DNA of 64,000 bases from Leclercia adecarboxylata (GCF_006171285.1 NZ_CP040889.1:1054001-1118000), one strand, 5' to 3'; shown: positions 49,871 to 59,034, counted from the stretch's first letter. Notes: a model not told the origin generated them from the letters alone. Made by a program: numbers and translations.

Positions 49871-49931
49871 ACCTTGATCACATTTCCACTATTTATCGAA
49901 TGACGTGGATTTTAATCGCAATAAAATAAAT

Positions 49932-49946
49932 TAAAACGACGTTTTA
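49932..49946. promoter_or_regulatory. KdgR-like box 2 upstream of togMNAB
   Basis: TAAAACGACGTTTTA is a perfect 7-1-7 palindrome sharing the AAACGA.GTTT core of the other boxes. It lies about 105 bp before togM in an AT-rich promoter region. Confidence 0.65.
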
Positions 49947-49952
49947 CAATTT

Positions 49953-49967
49953 GAAAACGATGGTTCA
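49953..49967. promoter_or_regulatory. KdgR-like box 3 upstream of togMNAB
   Basis: GAAAACGATGGTTCA matches the kdgF box at 12 of 15 positions and starts 6 bp after box 2, giving centres 21 bp apart, two helical turns. The rest of this 450-bp gap (49633-50048) holds no gene. Confidence 0.6.
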
Positions 49968-50048
49968 TAAGTTTTAAAAAATTGAAACACCGGCTTGCAC
50001 CAGGCGTAAAGATTCCGTTTTAAACCCTTAATTACCAGGTAGGTATGT

Positions 50049-50939
50049 ATGAATGAAAACAAGATGCTGGGGCTGGCGTGGATATCACCCTACATAATTG
50101 GGTTGATACTTTTCACCGCCTTCCCCTTTGTCTCATCGTTCTTCCTCAGTTTTACTGAGTATGACTTGATGAGCCCGCCGGTATTTAACGGCATCGAAAA
50201 CTATCGCTACATGTTTACGGAAGATACCCTCTTCTGGAAATCCATGGGCGTGACCTTTGCCTACGTATTTTTAACTATCCCGCTGAAGCTGGCCTTTGCG
50301 CTGGGTATTGCCTTTGTTCTGAACTTTAAATTGCGCGGCATCGGCTTCTTCCGTACCGCTTACTATATTCCGTCCATTCTCGGCAGCTCCGTTGCCATCG
50401 CCGTTCTGTGGCGTGCGCTGTTCGCCATTGATGGCCTGCTTAACAGCTTTATTGGCGTGTTTGGTTTTGACGCGGTGAACTGGCTTGGCGAGCCGTCCCT
50501 GGCGCTGATGTCCGTCACCCTGCTGCGCGTGTGGCAGTTCGGCTCCGCGATGGTAATTTTCCTCGCCGCCCTGCAAAACGTACCGCAGTCGCAGTACGAA
50601 GCCGCCATGATTGACGGTGCCTCTAAATGGCAGATGTTCATGAAAGTGACCGTGCCGCTGATCACCCCGGTTATCTTCTTTAACTTCATCATGCAGACCA
50701 CCCAGGCGTTCCAGGAATTTACCGGTCCGTATGTTATTACCGGCGGTGGACCAACCTACTCCACCTACCTGTTCTCACTGTACATCTACGACACCGCATT
50801 CAAGTACTTTGACATGGGTTACGGCGCGGCCCTGGCCTGGATCCTGTTCCTGGTGGTTGCTGTCTTTGCCGCTATCGCCTTTAAGTCTTCGAAATACTGG
50901 GTCTTCTACTCCGCCGATAAGGGAGGCAAAAATGGCTGA
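50049..50939 (+). CDS. togM: Oligogalacturonide ABC transporter permease TogM
   Basis: MalF-type inner-membrane permease of the importer for oligogalacturonides. The 296 residues form six membrane segments; the EAA loop EAAMIDGASKWQMFMKVTVPLI near residues 183-204 couples to the ATPase. The ATG follows an AGGTAGGT ribosome site. It is the first of four genes togM-togN-togA-togB; the start of togN lies within its last 8 bases. Confidence 0.93.
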   Translation: MNENKMLGLAWISPYIIGLILFTAFPFVSSFFLSFTEYDLMSPPVFNGIENYRYMFTEDTLFWKSMGVTFAYVFLTIPLKLAFALGIAFVLNFKLRGIGFFRTAYYIPSILGSSVAIAVLWRALFAIDGLLNSFIGVFGFDAVNWLGEPSLALMSVTLLRVWQFGSAMVIFLAALQNVPQSQYEAAMIDGASKWQMFMKVTVPLITPVIFFNFIMQTTQAFQEFTGPYVITGGGPTYSTYLFSLYIYDTAFKYFDMGYGAALAWILFLVVAVFAAIAFKSSKYWVFYSADKGGKNG

Positions 50940-51834
50940 TATTCAACAACTCTCCACGGCGAGAAGCATCGCAGAGCGTGAAGTGGCGCGTACCCAGCGT
51001 CGTGAAAAAATTAGTGCCGGCATTCGCTATGTGATCCTGCTGTTTGTTGGCCTGCTGATGCTCTATCCGCTGGTGTGGATGTTCTCGGCGTCGTTCAAAC
51101 CGAACCACGAGATCTTCACCACCCTGAGCCTGTGGCCGGCACACGCCACCTGGGACGGCTTTGTAAACGGCTGGAAAACCGGTACCGAGTACAACTTCGG
51201 CCATTACATGCTGAACACCTTTAAGTATGTGATCCCGAAAGTGATCCTGACCATTATCTCCTCCACCATCGTGGCGTACGGCTTTGCCCGCTTCGAGATC
51301 CCGTGGAAGAAGTTCTGGTTCGCGACGCTGATTACCACCATGTTGCTGCCAAGCACCGTACTGCTGATCCCTCAGTACCTGATGTTCCGTGAAATGGGCA
51401 TGCTGAACAGCTATATGCCGCTGTACCTGCCGCTGGCCTTCGCCACGCAAGGGTTCTTCGTCTTCATGCTGATCCAGTTCCTGCGCGGCGTACCGCGTGA
51501 CATGGAAGAGGCGGCGCAGATTGACGGCTGTAACTCCATTCAGGTGCTGTGGTACGTGGTCGTGCCAATCCTGAAGCCAGCCATCATCTCCGTGGCGCTG
51601 TTCCAGTTCATGTGGTCAATGAACGACTTTATCGGGCCGCTGATTTATGTCTACAGCGTGGATAAATACCCGATTGCACTGGCTCTGAAAATGTCCATCG
51701 ACGTCACCGAAGGTGCGCCGTGGAACGAAATTCTGGCAATGGCGAGCATCTCCATTCTGCCATCCATCATTGTCTTCTTCCTGGCACAGCGCTACTTCGT
51801 ACAGGGCGTAACCAGCAGCGGAATTAAAGGTTAA
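50932..51834 (+). CDS. togN: Oligogalacturonide ABC transporter permease TogN
   Basis: MalG-type permease, 300 residues from MADIQQLSTARSIAERE, with GGGAGG 5 bp before the ATG. A longer reading frame through togM is rejected. Six membrane segments follow a polar N-terminal tail; the EAA loop is EEAAQIDGCNSIQVLWYVVV near residues 199-218. It overlaps togM by 8 bases and is 12 bp before togA. Confidence 0.93.
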   Translation: MADIQQLSTARSIAEREVARTQRREKISAGIRYVILLFVGLLMLYPLVWMFSASFKPNHEIFTTLSLWPAHATWDGFVNGWKTGTEYNFGHYMLNTFKYVIPKVILTIISSTIVAYGFARFEIPWKKFWFATLITTMLLPSTVLLIPQYLMFREMGMLNSYMPLYLPLAFATQGFFVFMLIQFLRGVPRDMEEAAQIDGCNSIQVLWYVVVPILKPAIISVALFQFMWSMNDFIGPLIYVYSVDKYPIALALKMSIDVTEGAPWNEILAMASISILPSIIVFFLAQRYFVQGVTSSGIKG

Positions 51835-51846
51835 GAGGGAAATATC

Positions 51847-52974
51847 ATGGCTGAAGTTATCTTCAACAAACTGGAAAAGGTTTACTCCAACGGCTTCAAA
51901 GCGGTACATGCTATCGACCTGAAAATCGCTGAAGGGGAATTCATGGTCATCGTCGGCCCGTCCGGCTGCGCCAAGTCCACCACCCTGCGTATGCTGGCCG
52001 GTCTGGAGACCATCAGCGGCGGCGAAGTGCGCATCGGCGAAAAGATCGTTAACAACCTCGCGCCAAAAGAGCGCGGGATTGCGATGGTGTTCCAGAACTA
52101 TGCGCTCTATCCGCACATGACCGTGCGGGAAAACCTGGCCTTTGGCCTGAAGCTGAGCAAGCTGCCGAAAGCGCAGATTGAATCCCAGGTTAACGAAGCG
52201 GCAAAAATCCTCGAGCTGGAAGAGCTGCTGGACCGTCTGCCGCGCCAGCTCTCCGGTGGTCAGGCCCAGCGTGTGGCCGTGGGCCGTGCGATTGTGAAAA
52301 AGCCAGACGTGTTCCTCTTTGACGAACCGCTGTCAAACCTCGACGCCAAACTGCGTGCGTCGATGCGTATCCGTATCTCCGACCTGCACAAGCAGCTCAA
52401 GGCCTCCGGCAAACCGGCGACCACCGTCTACGTGACGCACGATCAGACCGAAGCGATGACCATGGGCGACCGCATCTGCGTGATGAAGCTCGGCCACATC
52501 ATGCAGGTGGATACCCCGGACAACCTGTACCACAAACCGAAAAACATGTTCGTGGCCGGCTTTATCGGCTCACCGGAGATGAACATCCGCGCCAGCAGGC
52601 TGGTGCAGGAAGACGGTCAGCTGGCGCTGACCATCGGCAACCAGACCCTGCCGTTAAGCGCTGAGCTGAAAGAGAAAGTCGCCAGCTACGCCAACCAGGA
52701 CATTTTCTACGGCATTCGCCCTGACTTTGTCTCTATCTCCGACGAGCCGTTTGCCGAAGGGTGCTGCACCGGCGAAATGGTCCGCGCCGAGAACATGGGC
52801 CATGAATTCTTCGTGTACCTGAAAGTTGGCGAGTATGAACTGACAGCCCGAATCCCTTCCGATGAAGCTAAACCTATGATCAACAAGGGTCTTCACCGTA
52901 AGGTTTACTTTAAGTTCGATATGAATAAGTGTCATATTTTTGACGCAAAAACTGAACAGAACATCTCTCTTTAA
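51847..52974 (+). CDS. togA: Oligogalacturonide ABC transporter ATPase TogA
   Basis: MalK/UgpC-type ATPase of 375 residues that energises TogMN. Walker A is [10 protein letters not shown] at residues 37-46 (alanine in place of the second glycine of GCGKS, seen in several family members), signature LSGGQ at 135-139, Walker B VFLFDEP at 155-161 and the switch histidine H198. The C-terminal 140 residues form the TOBE/regulatory domain. Confidence 0.94.
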   Translation: MAEVIFNKLEKVYSNGFKAVHAIDLKIAEGEFMVIVGPSGCAKSTTLRMLAGLETISGGEVRIGEKIVNNLAPKERGIAMVFQNYALYPHMTVRENLAFGLKLSKLPKAQIESQVNEAAKILELEELLDRLPRQLSGGQAQRVAVGRAIVKKPDVFLFDEPLSNLDAKLRASMRIRISDLHKQLKASGKPATTVYVTHDQTEAMTMGDRICVMKLGHIMQVDTPDNLYHKPKNMFVAGFIGSPEMNIRASRLVQEDGQLALTIGNQTLPLSAELKEKVASYANQDIFYGIRPDFVSISDEPFAEGCCTGEMVRAENMGHEFFVYLKVGEYELTARIPSDEAKPMINKGLHRKVYFKFDMNKCHIFDAKTEQNISL

Positions 52975-52987
52975 TGGAGTTATAAAA

Positions 52988-54277
52988 ATGAAAAAAGTGC
53001 TTTTAAGCGCCGTTATCTCCGCTACCTTTGGAATGAGTGCCCTACCCACTTTTGCTGCGGACAGCACCGATTTGCGTATGTCCTGGTGGGGCGGCAACGG
53101 CCGTCACCAGGTCACCCTGAAAGCTCTGGAAGAGTTCCACAAACAGAACCCGGATATTAACGTTAAGTCGGAATACACCGGCTGGGACGGTCACCTGTCG
53201 CGTCTGACCACGCAGATTGCGGGCGGCACCGAGCCGGACGTAATGCAAACCAACTGGAACTGGCTGCCGATCTTCTCGAAAACCGGCGACGGCTTCTACG
53301 ATCTGAACAAGATGAAGGACGTGATCGACCTGTCTCAGTTCGATCCCAAAGAGCTGCAGTCCACCACGGTGAACGGCAAGCTGAACGGTATTCCAATCTC
53401 CGTGACCGCGCGCGTCTTCTACTTCAACGATGAAGCCTGGAAAAAAGCGGGCGTAGAGTACCCGAAAACCTGGGATGAGCTGATGGCGGCGGGTAAAGCC
53501 TTCGAAAGCAAACTGGGCAAACAGTACTACCCGGTGGTGCTGGAGCACCAGGATACCCTGGCGCTGCTGAACTCTTACATGATCCAGAAGTACAACATCC
53601 CGGCGGTGGACGAGAAGACGAAGAAATTCTCCTACACCAAAGAGCAGTGGGTTGAGTTCTTCCAGACCTATAAAAAGCTGATCGACAGCCACGTAATGCC
53701 GGACACCAAGTACTACGCGTCGTTCGGTAAGAGCAACATGTATGAGATGAAGCCGTGGATCGAGGGTGAATGGGGCGGCACCTATATGTGGAACTCCACC
53801 ATCAAGAAATACTCCGATAACCTGAAGCCACCAGCGAAACTTGAGCTGGGCAGCTACCCAATGCTGCCGGGCGCAACGGATGCCGGTCTGTTCTTCAAAC
53901 CAGCCCAGATGCTCTCTATCGGTAAATCTACCAAGAACCCGGAAGCGGCAGCGAAAGTCATCAACTTCCTGCTGAACAGTAAAGAAGGCGTTGAGACTCT
54001 GGGTCTGGAGCGTGGCGTACCGCTGAGCAAAGTAGCGGTGAAATACCTGACCGAAGACGGCACCATCAAAGAGAACGATCCGGCGGTTGCGGGCCTGCGT
54101 CTGGCGCAGTCTCTGCCAGCCAAACTCTCCGTATCGCCCTACTTTGACGACCCGCAGATCGTGGCCCAGTTCGGTACTTCTCTGCAGTACATCGACTATG
54201 GCCAGAAAACCGTCGAAGAGACTGCAGCTGATTTCCAGCGTCAGGCTGAACGTATCCTGAAACGCGCAATGCGCTAA
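52988..54277 (+). CDS. togB: Oligogalacturonide-binding periplasmic protein TogB
   Basis: Solute-binding protein delivering oligogalacturonides to TogMNA. From MKKVLLSAVISATFGMSA it has 429 residues with a Sec signal peptide cleaved near TFA-ADS. The mature part is a cluster-D type binding protein with WWGGNGRHQVT, EYTGWDGHLSRL and PYFDDPQIVAQFG. The upstream in-frame extension overlaps togA and is not used. A terminator follows at 16 bp. Confidence 0.93.
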   Translation: MKKVLLSAVISATFGMSALPTFAADSTDLRMSWWGGNGRHQVTLKALEEFHKQNPDINVKSEYTGWDGHLSRLTTQIAGGTEPDVMQTNWNWLPIFSKTGDGFYDLNKMKDVIDLSQFDPKELQSTTVNGKLNGIPISVTARVFYFNDEAWKKAGVEYPKTWDELMAAGKAFESKLGKQYYPVVLEHQDTLALLNSYMIQKYNIPAVDEKTKKFSYTKEQWVEFFQTYKKLIDSHVMPDTKYYASFGKSNMYEMKPWIEGEWGGTYMWNSTIKKYSDNLKPPAKLELGSYPMLPGATDAGLFFKPAQMLSIGKSTKNPEAAAKVINFLLNSKEGVETLGLERGVPLSKVAVKYLTEDGTIKENDPAVAGLRLAQSLPAKLSVSPYFDDPQIVAQFGTSLQYIDYGQKTVEETAADFQRQAERILKRAMR

Positions 54278-54293
54278 TTCTCTTACGTTATCA

Positions 54294-54328
54294 ATACCCT
54301 ACCGCGCAGGCGGTGGGGTATTTTTTTA
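54294..54328 (+). terminator. Intrinsic terminator after togB
   Basis: AATACCC-T-ACCGC and GCGGT-GGGGTATT form an imperfect stem with a short GCAG loop, followed by seven T residues. It ends only 16 bp before the ogl start, so ogl is probably transcribed partly by read-through. Confidence 0.85.
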
Positions 54329-54344
54329 TCTGAAGGAACATACT

Positions 54345-55472
54345 ATGAAAGGAAAAATCATTCCCCTGAGTTTTCGGACCCGTCACGACAGCGAAACCGG
54401 ACACGAGGTGATCCGCCTGACGCCGCCGCACATCATCTGTCACCGTAACTACTTCTATCAGAAATGTTTTACCCAGGACGGCAGCAAGCTGATCTTTGGC
54501 GGTGCCTTCGAAGGGCACTGGAACTACTACCTGCTGGATATTGCCCGCCAACAGGCGACCCAGCTCACCGACGGCGCCGGCGATAACACCTTTGGCGGCT
54601 TTCTCTCCGCAGACGATCGCTCTCTGTGGTACGTGAAAAACAGCCGCGAGCTGCGGCGCGTCGATCTCGAGAGTCTGGAAGAGTACGTGGTGTATGAGGT
54701 GGATGACGAGTGGGTGGCGTATGGCACCTGGGTGGCGAACTCAGACTGCACGAAGCTGGTGGGCATTGAGATTAAAAAAAGCGACTGGCAGCCGCTCACC
54801 GACTGGAGCAAGTTCCGCGCGTTTTACTTCACTAACCCGGAATGCCGCCTGATTAATATCGACCTGCAAACCGGCGAACGCCGGGTGATTTTGCAGGAAA
54901 AACGCTGGCTCGGGCATCCGATCTACCGCCCGTTTGACGACAACACCGTGGCGTTTTGTCACGAAGGGCCGCGCGATGCGATCGATGCCCGTATGTGGCT
55001 GATTAACGAGGATGGCAGCAACCTGCGTAAGGTGCGCCAGCATGCCGAGGGCGAGAGTTTTACCCACGAATTCTGGGTACCGGACGGCTCGGCGCTCTAT
55101 TACGTGGCGCACAAGGAGAACGATCCGCAGCGCTATCTGTTCAGCGCCGATCCCGCCACGCTGGAAAATCGCCAGCTGATGGCGATCCCGCCCTGCTCCC
55201 ACCTGATGAGTAACCACGACGGGTCGCTGATCGTGGGCGACGGCGCACCGCACAACACGGGCGATATCAGCCTCAACGATCCCTTTATCTGGGTGTTTGA
55301 TATTCAAAAAGGGACGCAGACCGCCATCTGTCAGCACAACACCAGCTGGAAAGTGCTGGATGGCGATCGTCAGGTGACCCATCCGCATCCGTCGTTTTCG
55401 CCGGACAATAAGTGGGTGCTGTATACGTCAGATGAAGAAGGCATGCCGGCGCTGTATCTGGCGCAGGTGTGA
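54345..55472 (+). CDS. ogl: Oligogalacturonate lyase, paralogue 1 (PL22)
   Basis: Cytoplasmic PL22 lyase cutting short oligogalacturonides to 4,5-unsaturated galacturonate. The 375-residue beta-propeller keeps the catalytic histidine H241 and the Mn2+ ligands H286, Q343, H346 and H348 (DRQVTHPHPSF), which correspond to H242, H287, Q350, H353 and H355 of the Yersinia enzyme. It is 13-16 residues shorter than the second copy, mainly near residues 300-310. It is the last gene of the tog cluster and has no KdgR box of its own, so it is likely co-expressed with togMNAB. Confidence 0.93.
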   Translation: MKGKIIPLSFRTRHDSETGHEVIRLTPPHIICHRNYFYQKCFTQDGSKLIFGGAFEGHWNYYLLDIARQQATQLTDGAGDNTFGGFLSADDRSLWYVKNSRELRRVDLESLEEYVVYEVDDEWVAYGTWVANSDCTKLVGIEIKKSDWQPLTDWSKFRAFYFTNPECRLINIDLQTGERRVILQEKRWLGHPIYRPFDDNTVAFCHEGPRDAIDARMWLINEDGSNLRKVRQHAEGESFTHEFWVPDGSALYYVAHKENDPQRYLFSADPATLENRQLMAIPPCSHLMSNHDGSLIVGDGAPHNTGDISLNDPFIWVFDIQKGTQTAICQHNTSWKVLDGDRQVTHPHPSFSPDNKWVLYTSDEEGMPALYLAQV

Positions 55473-55477
55473 AAAAA

Positions 55478-55508
55478 GCCGGGTGGCGGCTTCGCCTTAC
55501 CCGGCCTA
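55478..55508. repeat. REP element after ogl
   Basis: AAGCCGGGTGGCGGCTTCGC followed by CTTACCCGGCCTA is a single Y-type REP palindrome just past the ogl stop, close in sequence to the unit at 35898. Confidence 0.85.
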
Positions 55509-55530
55509 CAAAAGCGTCGTCGCCAGGCAA

Positions 55531-55562
55531 AAAAAAACCGCTGCCCATGGGCAGCGGTTTTT
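55531..55562. terminator. Bidirectional terminator between ogl and kduD
   Basis: AAACCGCTGCCC-AT-GGGCAGCGGTTT is a perfect 12-bp-arm palindrome flanked by an A-run on the left and a T-run on the right. It can end transcripts of ogl and of kduI-kduD. Confidence 0.93.
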
Positions 55563-55577
55563 TATCAATGCGCTGGA

Positions 55578-56339
55578 TTAACGCGCCAGCCAGCCGCCGT
55601 CAACCGCTACGGTGTAGCCGTTGATGTAGTCAGATGCGCCGGACGCCAGGAACACAACCGGGCCCATCAGATCGCTTGGCAGACCCCAGCGACCCGCAGG
55701 GATACGCTCGAGGATTGCCGCGCTACGCTCTTCATCAGCACGCAGCTGCTGGGTGTTGTTGGTCGCCATGTAGCCCGGCGCGATAGCGTTGACGTTGATG
55801 TTGTGCTGCGCCCACTCGTTCGCCAGCAGACGAGTTACGCCCATTACGCCGCTTTTGGAAGCGGTGTAAGACGGCACACGGATGCCGCCCTGGAAGGAGA
55901 GCATAGAGGCGATGTTGATGATCTTGCCGCCGTTGCCCTGGGCGATAAAGTGCTTCGCGGCCGCCTGAGACATGAAGAACACGCTCTTGATGTTCAGGTT
56001 CATGACGTCGTCCCAGTCCTGCTCGCTGAAGTTGATCGCGTCTTCACGACGGATCAGACCGGCGTTGTTCACCAGAATGTCGATTTTACCGAATTCAGCC
56101 ACCGCACGATCCAGCAGCTCAGGGATCGCGTCGATTTTACGCAGGTCAGCGGTCAGGCTCAGGAAACGGCGGCCCAGCGCGGTTACACGCTCGATGGTCT
56201 CCTGCGGCTCAACGATGTTGATACCCACGATGTCGCAGCCCGCTTCTGCCAGACCCACCGCCATGCCCTGGCCGAGGCCAGTGTCGCAACCGGTGACAAC
56301 CGCAACTTTACCCTGCAGAGAAAATGCATCCAGAATCAT
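55578..56339 (-). CDS. kduD: 2-dehydro-3-deoxy-D-gluconate 5-dehydrogenase KduD
   Basis: Short-chain dehydrogenase converting 2,5-diketo-3-deoxygluconate to 2-keto-3-deoxygluconate with NADH. The 253-residue protein shows TGCDTGLGQGMA at residues 16-27 for NAD and the catalytic S145, Y158 and K162 (SYTASKSG). It follows kduI by 61 bp in the same operon. The gene is also present at this place in E. coli. Confidence 0.96.
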   Translation of the reverse strand: MILDAFSLQGKVAVVTGCDTGLGQGMAVGLAEAGCDIVGINIVEPQETIERVTALGRRFLSLTADLRKIDAIPELLDRAVAEFGKIDILVNNAGLIRREDAINFSEQDWDDVMNLNIKSVFFMSQAAAKHFIAQGNGGKIINIASMLSFQGGIRVPSYTASKSGVMGVTRLLANEWAQHNINVNAIAPGYMATNNTQQLRADEERSAAILERIPAGRWGLPSDLMGPVVFLASGASDYINGYTVAVDGGWLAR

Positions 56340-56400
56340 TTTTAATCCTTATCTTTCAGCGCCTGAACGAACAGGCAAGTTTATGCTTAACTGTCCGCGA

Positions 56401-57237
56401 CTAGCGCAGATCCTTAACGGCAACGTGGTCCATATCATCGAAGACCTGGTTTTCACCTACCATGCCCCAGATGAAGGTATAGGCACGCGTGCCTACGCCG
56501 GAGTGAATAGACCAGCTTGGAGAGATGACTGCCTGCTCGTTATGCATCACGATATGGCGCGTCTCCTGCGGCTGACCCATCATATGGAATACGCAGGCGT
56601 CTTCTTCCATATTGAAGTAGAAGTACACTTCCATGCGGCGCTCGTGGGTATGGCACGGCATGGTGTTCCACAGGTTGCCCGGCTCAAGCTCGGTCAGACC
56701 CATGCTGAGCTGGCAGGTTTCCAGCACATCAGGAACGAAGTATTTGTTGATGGTGCGGCGGTTGCTGGTGAGGTTGTCACCGAGCGTGACCGGAGAAACT
56801 TCTGCCGGGGTCACTTTTTTGGTTGGATACGTGGTGTGTGCCGGGGCGCAGTTATAGTAGAACTTCGCCGGTTTGCTGCTATCGACGCTGGCGAATACCA
56901 CTTCCTGCGCGCCTTTACCGACGTACAGGGCATCGCGATGGCCAATTTCATAGCACTGACCGTCAACGGTGATGGTGCCCGGGCCGCCGATATTAATTAC
57001 GCCCAGCTCGCGACGCTCCAGGAAGAAGCTGACGCCCAGCTGTTTGCCCACTTCGCCACCGACAGAAACCGTTTTGGCAACCGGCATGATGCCGCCAACG
57101 ATGATGCGGTCAATGTGGCTGTACACCATGGTGTATTCATCAGCGACAAACACTTTCTCGACTAAAAACTCATCACGCAGCCCCTGGGTATCCAGCGTTT
57201 TTGCATGCGCGCTGTGGATGCTTTGTCTGACTTCCAC
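56401..57237 (-). CDS. kduI: 5-keto-4-deoxyuronate isomerase KduI
   Basis: Zinc-dependent cupin isomerase converting 5-keto-4-deoxyuronate to 2,5-diketo-3-deoxygluconate. The 278 residues match E. coli in length, and the zinc ligands H196, H198, E203 ([12 protein letters not shown]) and H245 are all present. Its promoter region upstream carries several KdgR-like palindromes shared with the divergent ogl. Confidence 0.96.
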   Translation of the reverse strand: MEVRQSIHSAHAKTLDTQGLRDEFLVEKVFVADEYTMVYSHIDRIIVGGIMPVAKTVSVGGEVGKQLGVSFFLERRELGVINIGGPGTITVDGQCYEIGHRDALYVGKGAQEVVFASVDSSKPAKFYYNCAPAHTTYPTKKVTPAEVSPVTLGDNLTSNRRTINKYFVPDVLETCQLSMGLTELEPGNLWNTMPCHTHERRMEVYFYFNMEEDACVFHMMGQPQETRHIVMHNEQAVISPSWSIHSGVGTRAYTFIWGMVGENQVFDDMDHVAVKDLR

Positions 57238-57281
57238 ATTAACCTCCAGAATTTATCGGCCCCGAAGGCCTGGATAATTAA

Positions 57282-57300
57282 CAAAACGGTGTTCCGTTTT
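57282..57300. promoter_or_regulatory. Palindrome upstream of kduI, degenerate KdgR box
   Basis: AAAACGG-TGTT-CCGTTTT has perfect 7-bp arms and shares 10 of 15 positions with the KdgR box when read from 57282. It lies about 45 bp before the kduI start and probably over its promoter. Confidence 0.5.
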
Positions 57301-57325
57301 CATGATGGGCACATATTATCTGCTG

Positions 57326-57340
57326 TGAAATGGGTTTTCA
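57326..57340. promoter_or_regulatory. KdgR box between kduI and ogl (A)
   Basis: TGAAA-TGGGT-TTTCA has the exact KdgR half sites with a 5-bp spacer. It lies about 90 bp upstream of kduI. Confidence 0.65.
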
Positions 57341-57348
57341 ATTACATT

Positions 57349-57363
57349 AAAAACGATGTTTCA
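57349..57363. promoter_or_regulatory. KdgR box between kduI and ogl (B)
   Basis: AAAAACGATGTTTCA matches the kdgF box at 13 of 15 positions, with the AAACGATGTTTCAC core identical. Its centre is 23 bp from box A. Confidence 0.7.
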
Positions 57364-57593
57364 CTTTTTCTGCAAGTTAATCTCAAAATTGCAGTTGCGA
57401 TCACGATTGTCAGGGAGTTGACAACGCTTTCTTTAAACATTTTTTTAATTCTTTAGCGTTAATTTTTATAATAAACAATCAGTTATGAAAGGTTTAAAAA
57501 TTAATGACCCGATGAGATAAAACTCAACGAATTTAACGAATTTGATGAGTCAGCGGGGTTTTCCTTCAGAAGTGCGCCACCAGTCACACACAC

Positions 57594-57608
57594 TGAAACG
57601 ATGTTTTG
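57594..57608. promoter_or_regulatory. KdgR box upstream of ogl copy 2
   Basis: TGAAACGATGTTTTG matches the kdgF box at 13 of 15 positions and lies 85 bp before the second ogl gene. The remaining 57364-57593 stretch is AT-rich promoter DNA with repeated GAATTTAACGAATTTGATGA-like runs and no gene. Confidence 0.75.
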
Positions 57609-57692
57609 ATATTTTAACACCCAGTTTTTAAACTCATATTTTACCGATCGGACCGCAGGCGCGATCCTGCCGTCGAATTCAAGGAGTGCATC

Positions 57693-58868
57693 ATGGCAAA
57701 AGGTATGCGGGTCAAACTGAACTACGAGGTCAGTCGCGATCCGGATACAGGCGTGGAAGTGACCCGCCTGACCCCCCCTGAAGTTACCTGTCATCGTAAC
57801 TACTTCTACCAAAAGTGCTTTTTCAACGATGGTAGCCACCTGCTGTTTGCCGGTGAATTCGATGGCCACTGGAACTACTATCTGCTGGATCTGAAAAACG
57901 CCGAAGCGGTGCAGTTAACCGAAGGCGCGGGTGATAACACCTTCGGCGGCTTCCTGTCGCCGGATGATAAATCCCTCTATTACGTTAAGAATGATCGCAC
58001 TCTGCGGGAAGTCAATCTGACCACCTTTGAAGAGCGCGAAGTCTATCGCGTCAGCGACGACTGGGTCGGCTATGGCACCTGGGTGGCGAACAGCGACTGC
58101 ACCAAACTGGTCGGTATCGAAATCGCGAAAAGCGACTGGACGCCGCTGAACGACTGGAAAATCTTCCACGACTTCTTCCATAAAGGGCCGCACTGCCGCC
58201 TGCTGCGGGTCGATCTACAGACCGGCGAAAGCAGCGTGATCCACGAAGAGAAAAACTGGCTCGGTCACCCGATTTACCGTCCGTTTGACGACAATACCGT
58301 CGCGTTCTGCCATGAAGGTCCACACGATCTGGTGGATGCCCGCATGTGGATGGTCAACGAAGACGGCAGCAACGTGCGTAAGGTGAAAGAGCACGCCGAA
58401 GGCGAAAGCTGCACCCATGAATTCTGGGTCCCGAACGGCTCGGCGCTGGTGTATGTCTCTTATCTGAAAGGTGAGCAAGGGCGTACCGTGTACAGCTTCA
58501 ACCCGGATACCGGCGAGAACAAAGCGGTAATGAAGATGCCAGCCTGTTCGCATCTGATGAGTAACTTTGACGGCACGCTGCTGGTGGGGGACGGTTCCGG
58601 CACTCCGGTGGATGTGAAAGATACCAGCGGCTACACCATCGACAACGATCCGTATCTCTACGCGTTTGACGTGGCGAAAGAGGCTTACTTCCGCATCGCG
58701 CGTCACGATACCTCCTGGGCAACCGTGGCCAACAGCCGCCAGGTGACCCATCCGCACCCTTCCTTTACCCCGGATGATAAAGCGGTTCTGTTTAGTTCTG
58801 ATAAAGACGGCAAACCTGCTCTCTATATTGCGAAGCTTCCTGAGCAACCTGAATTATTGCGTGAATAA
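57693..58868 (+). CDS. ogl: Oligogalacturonate lyase, paralogue 2 (PL22)
   Basis: Second PL22 lyase, 391 residues, close in length to the Dickeya and Yersinia Ogl proteins (388). The catalytic H242 and the Mn2+ ligands H287, Q350, H353 and H355 fall at exactly the published numbers. It starts MAKGMRVKLNYEVSRD after an AAGGAG ribosome site. This copy looks like the orthologue of the classical Ogl, while the copy at 54345 is the more divergent one. It has its own KdgR box and terminator. Confidence 0.95.
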   Translation: MAKGMRVKLNYEVSRDPDTGVEVTRLTPPEVTCHRNYFYQKCFFNDGSHLLFAGEFDGHWNYYLLDLKNAEAVQLTEGAGDNTFGGFLSPDDKSLYYVKNDRTLREVNLTTFEEREVYRVSDDWVGYGTWVANSDCTKLVGIEIAKSDWTPLNDWKIFHDFFHKGPHCRLLRVDLQTGESSVIHEEKNWLGHPIYRPFDDNTVAFCHEGPHDLVDARMWMVNEDGSNVRKVKEHAEGESCTHEFWVPNGSALVYVSYLKGEQGRTVYSFNPDTGENKAVMKMPACSHLMSNFDGTLLVGDGSGTPVDVKDTSGYTIDNDPYLYAFDVAKEAYFRIARHDTSWATVANSRQVTHPHPSFTPDDKAVLFSSDKDGKPALYIAKLPEQPELLRE

Positions 58869-58900
58869 ATGTTAGTGTTTGTGTTCCTGTAACTGGCCTT

Positions 58901-58927
58901 GCCCTCCTTTATGGAGGGCTTTTTTTA
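58901..58927 (+). terminator. Intrinsic terminator after ogl copy 2
   Basis: GCCCTCC-TTTAT-GGAGGGC forms a 7-bp stem followed by T7A. It lies 32 bp after the ogl stop and 34 bp before the 3' end of the intron. Confidence 0.92.
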
Positions 58928-58998
58928 TTGTCCGCTTTTATCAGCACCGCCAGATATCAGATCGAGTAGGAGGCGGATTTACATCCGCCGTCCTCTCA

Positions 58999-59034
58999 CA
59001 CCACCGTACGTACGGATCCGTATACGGCGGTTCA
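58999..59034 (-). ncRNA. Group II intron domain V
   Basis: On the minus strand ACCGCCGTA and TACGGTGGT pair over 9 bp with one G-U, an upper stem TACG/CGTA carries a GATC tetraloop, and a 2-base CG bulge interrupts the 3' strand. This is the canonical 34-base domain V, with a CGC catalytic triad in the lower stem, typical of IIC introns. Confidence 0.9.

Noticed and set aside
49705..49929. 74-codon plus-strand frame before togM
   Set aside because: It covers KdgR boxes and AT-rich promoter DNA and has no ribosome site.
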